64,000 nt of DNA from an uncultured Alcanivorax sp. (GTDB taxonomy: Bacteria; Pseudomonadota; Gammaproteobacteria; Pseudomonadales; Alcanivoracaceae), in the NCBI GenBank assembly GCA_913055795.1, contig CAJXLA010000002.1:21420-85419 (forward strand). Direction: 5' to 3'. The position numbers and the translations under genes were made by a program. How positions within the stretch are numbered: the first letter of the stretch is position 1; the number at the start of each line of letters is the position of its first letter. Below, in pieces: positions 62,101 to 64,000 of the stretch. The notes beneath the pieces are model-generated. The model did not search any database. It saw nothing but the letters and a program-made list of their open reading frames with translations, and was not told the DNA's origin.

Positions 62101-63032
62101 CCCTGGCCGAGGGCACGGACCTGGCTGAACTCAAGGAGCGCTTCGCCGATCAGGCCCGCGAAGCCGTGGCGGAGGACGCCCAGGCGGAAACCATTGCCGG
62201 TACGGACTGGTGCTTCGACACCCTGCCGCCCACGCGGGAAGTGGAGCGCGGCGGCGTGACCCTGCGCCTCTATCCGGGCCTGCAGGACCGGGGCCGGGAT
62301 GTGGCCCTGGAGTATTTTGCAGACGCGCCCGAGGCGGACTGGCATCACCACTGGGGCGTGGCCCGCCTCTTGCTGCTGCGCCTGCCGGATCAGACCCGAG
62401 AGCTGCGCGGCAAGATCAAGCGCCTGCCGGGTTTCCAGAAGGCGGCCGGCGATTTCAGCGAGCTCACCGAGGAGGCCCTGCTGCGCCTGGCCGCGGATCA
62501 TTTCGGCGCCGGCGACGGCATCCGTGATGATCAGGCTTTCCATGCCGCGTTGTCTCGTCACCGGAGCAATTTCGTGCAGCAAGCGGAACAGCGCCTTCAG
62601 GCCTGGTCACAGTGGCTGGTGGACTACCGGCGCATCCGTGCCCGGCTGGACAAGGATTTTCCGCTCGCCTGGGCCCATGCCCACCGGGATCTCAAGGTGC
62701 AGCTGGGCGAACTCTTTCATCCCGGGTTTCTGCTGGATGTGCCCGGTGAATGGCTGCAGCGCTATCCGCGCTATCTGGAGGCCATCGATCAGCGCCTGGA
62801 GCGTCTGGGCGGGCGCATTGGGCAGGACCGCGCCGCCGTGGCCGAGCTGGAAGGTTTCCGCGAGCAGTACCAGCGCCGCGCCGGCGACCGCCCCCTGTGG
62901 CAGCAGCCCGAACCCCTGGTCACCTTCCGCTTCATGCTGGAAGAATACCGCGTGAGCCTGTTCGCCCAGCAGCTGGGTACGAAGGTATCGGTTTCGCCCA
63001 AGCGCCTGCGCAAGCAGTGGGAGCTGTGCTGA
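59181..63032 (+). CDS. hrpA: ATP-dependent RNA helicase HrpA
   Basis: [64 protein letters not shown]. Confidence 0.96.
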   Translation: [1283 protein letters not shown]

Positions 63033-63098
63033 GCGTCACAGTGCGCTGGATGCTACAATCCGCTCGCCCTGATTTCGGGAAAAGGTAGTCCGGGACCC

Positions 63099-63677
63099 AT
63101 GAAAGTTGAACTGGCCGCCACCACACGGCTGCCCACGCCCTTCGGCGAATTCACCCTTCAGGGGTTTGTCGAGGATGATGGCGCCGAGCACGTCGCGCTT
63201 ACCCTGGGGGACGTCACCGGCGACGAACCCGTGCTGGCGCGCGTGCACTCGGAATGTCTGACCGGCGACGCCCTGTTCAGCCAGCGCTGCGACTGCGGCC
63301 CCCAGCTGGAAGCCGCCCTGGAGCGCATTCACGAGGAAGGCCGGGGCGTGCTGGTCTATCTGCGCCAGGAAGGCCGGGGCATCGGCCTGATCAACAAGCT
63401 CCGCGCCTATGCGGAACAGGACAAGGGCGCCGATACGGTCGAGGCCAACGAAATGCTGGGCTTTCTCCCGGACGCGCGCAACTACGAAGTGGCCGCCGAT
63501 ATCCTCAAGGCATTGAAGGTGGCGCCGCTACGGTTGATGACCAATAACCCGGAAAAGGTGCGCTCGCTGGAGGAATACGGCATCACCATCAGCGAGCGCC
63601 TGCCCCACAAGGTCGCCGCCACCGACCACAACCGCCATTATCTGTTTACCAAGCAGGAAAAGTTCGGGCATTTATAA
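63099..63677 (+). CDS. ribA: GTP cyclohydrolase II
   Basis: [56 protein letters not shown]. Confidence 0.96.
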   Translation: MKVELAATTRLPTPFGEFTLQGFVEDDGAEHVALTLGDVTGDEPVLARVHSECLTGDALFSQRCDCGPQLEAALERIHEEGRGVLVYLRQEGRGIGLINKLRAYAEQDKGADTVEANEMLGFLPDARNYEVAADILKALKVAPLRLMTNNPEKVRSLEEYGITISERLPHKVAATDHNRHYLFTKQEKFGHL

Positions 63678-63730
63678 GACGAAAGACGAAAGACGAAAGA
63701 CGAAAGCCGAAAGCCGAAAGAAGAAAGCGA
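63676..63730. repeat. Heptamer array starting at the ribA stop codon
   Basis: TAA then (GACGAAA)x4 (GCCGAAA)x2 GAAGAAA. Confidence 0.95.
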
Positions 63731-63761
63731 GCAGACTGATAGCACGGCGGTGGCTGCAGGT

Positions 63762-63856
63762 GGTTCCTCCCCTGGCAAGGGAGGCCAGGAGGGGTCGAGT
63801 TCCAGAGCTTCTGCCTGTGTGACCCCCTCTAACTCCCCCTTGCCAGGGGGAGAACC
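63762..63856. repeat. Inverted repeat of about 35-bp arms, MITE-like
   Basis: GGTTCCTCCCCTGGCAAGGGAGGCCAGGAGGGGTC / GACCCCCTCTAACTCCCCCTTGCCAGGGGGAGAACC. Confidence 0.85.
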
Positions 63857-63924
63857 GGAGGCGGGTATCAGGTGGCAACCCAGCCCCAAAAATATAACCA
63901 CAGAGATCACGGAGAACACAGAGC

Positions 63925-64000
63925 TTAACAGGCTGTTGAAAAACCCCTTGCGCGCTCAGGCTTTCAGGCTGGTGCGCAATCGAGGCGCCCTTTTGAAGGC
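63925..64000. repeat. Copy of the CAGGCTGTTGA palindromic element truncated by window end
   Basis: TTAACAGGCTGTTGAAAAACCCCTTGCGCGCTCAGGCTTTCAGGCTGGTGCGCAATCGAGGCGCCCTTTTGAAGGC. Confidence 0.9.

Noticed and set aside
60108-62582. 824-aa minus-strand ORF
   Set aside because: Antisense shadow of hrpA with no domain signal.
63676-63730. Heptamer arrays considered as CRISPR
   Set aside because: Units are 7 bp and contiguous with no unique spacers; no cas genes in the window.

Overview
64 kb chromosomal window, probably from a high-GC gammaproteobacterium (lineage inferred from gene content only). Most of it is core genome. In order: 3' end of glnS, folD, a tRNA-Pro/Arg/His cluster, tig-clpP-clpX-lon-hupB-ppiD, a CopD-like gene, gdhA, a flavin monooxygenase, the TIGR04211/yciI/yciB and PHP/yciO/trpS/scpA/scpB/rluB block, a methyltransferase-like membrane protein, a DCC-family protein, rsmE, a MoxR-VWA pair, a candidate ParD-like/zeta toxin-antitoxin pair, a nine-gene Mrp/Mbh-type cation antiporter operon, an fnr-hemN-ccoS/I/H/G/P/Q/O/N microaerobic respiration block with a perfect FNR box before ccoN, an amidoligase/class-I glutamine amidotransferase pair, a double-SBP MltF-like transglycosylase, an M61 peptidase, hrpA and ribA. 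No prophage, CRISPR array or intact transposase gene was seen. The most unusual signals are intergenic: (1) a dispersed palindromic element with CTAGCAGGCTGTTGA ends, in full, internally deleted and half forms, whose TAG often serves as the stop codon of the adjacent gene and whose two arms share the same copy-specific substitutions; (2) arrays of 7-bp tandem repeats (roughly GNNGMAA) that start at or next to stop codons and usually occur as facing inverted pairs around a GC-rich hairpin; (3) GGTGCGCA-type palindromes; and (4) a patchwork of four repeat types after ribA.
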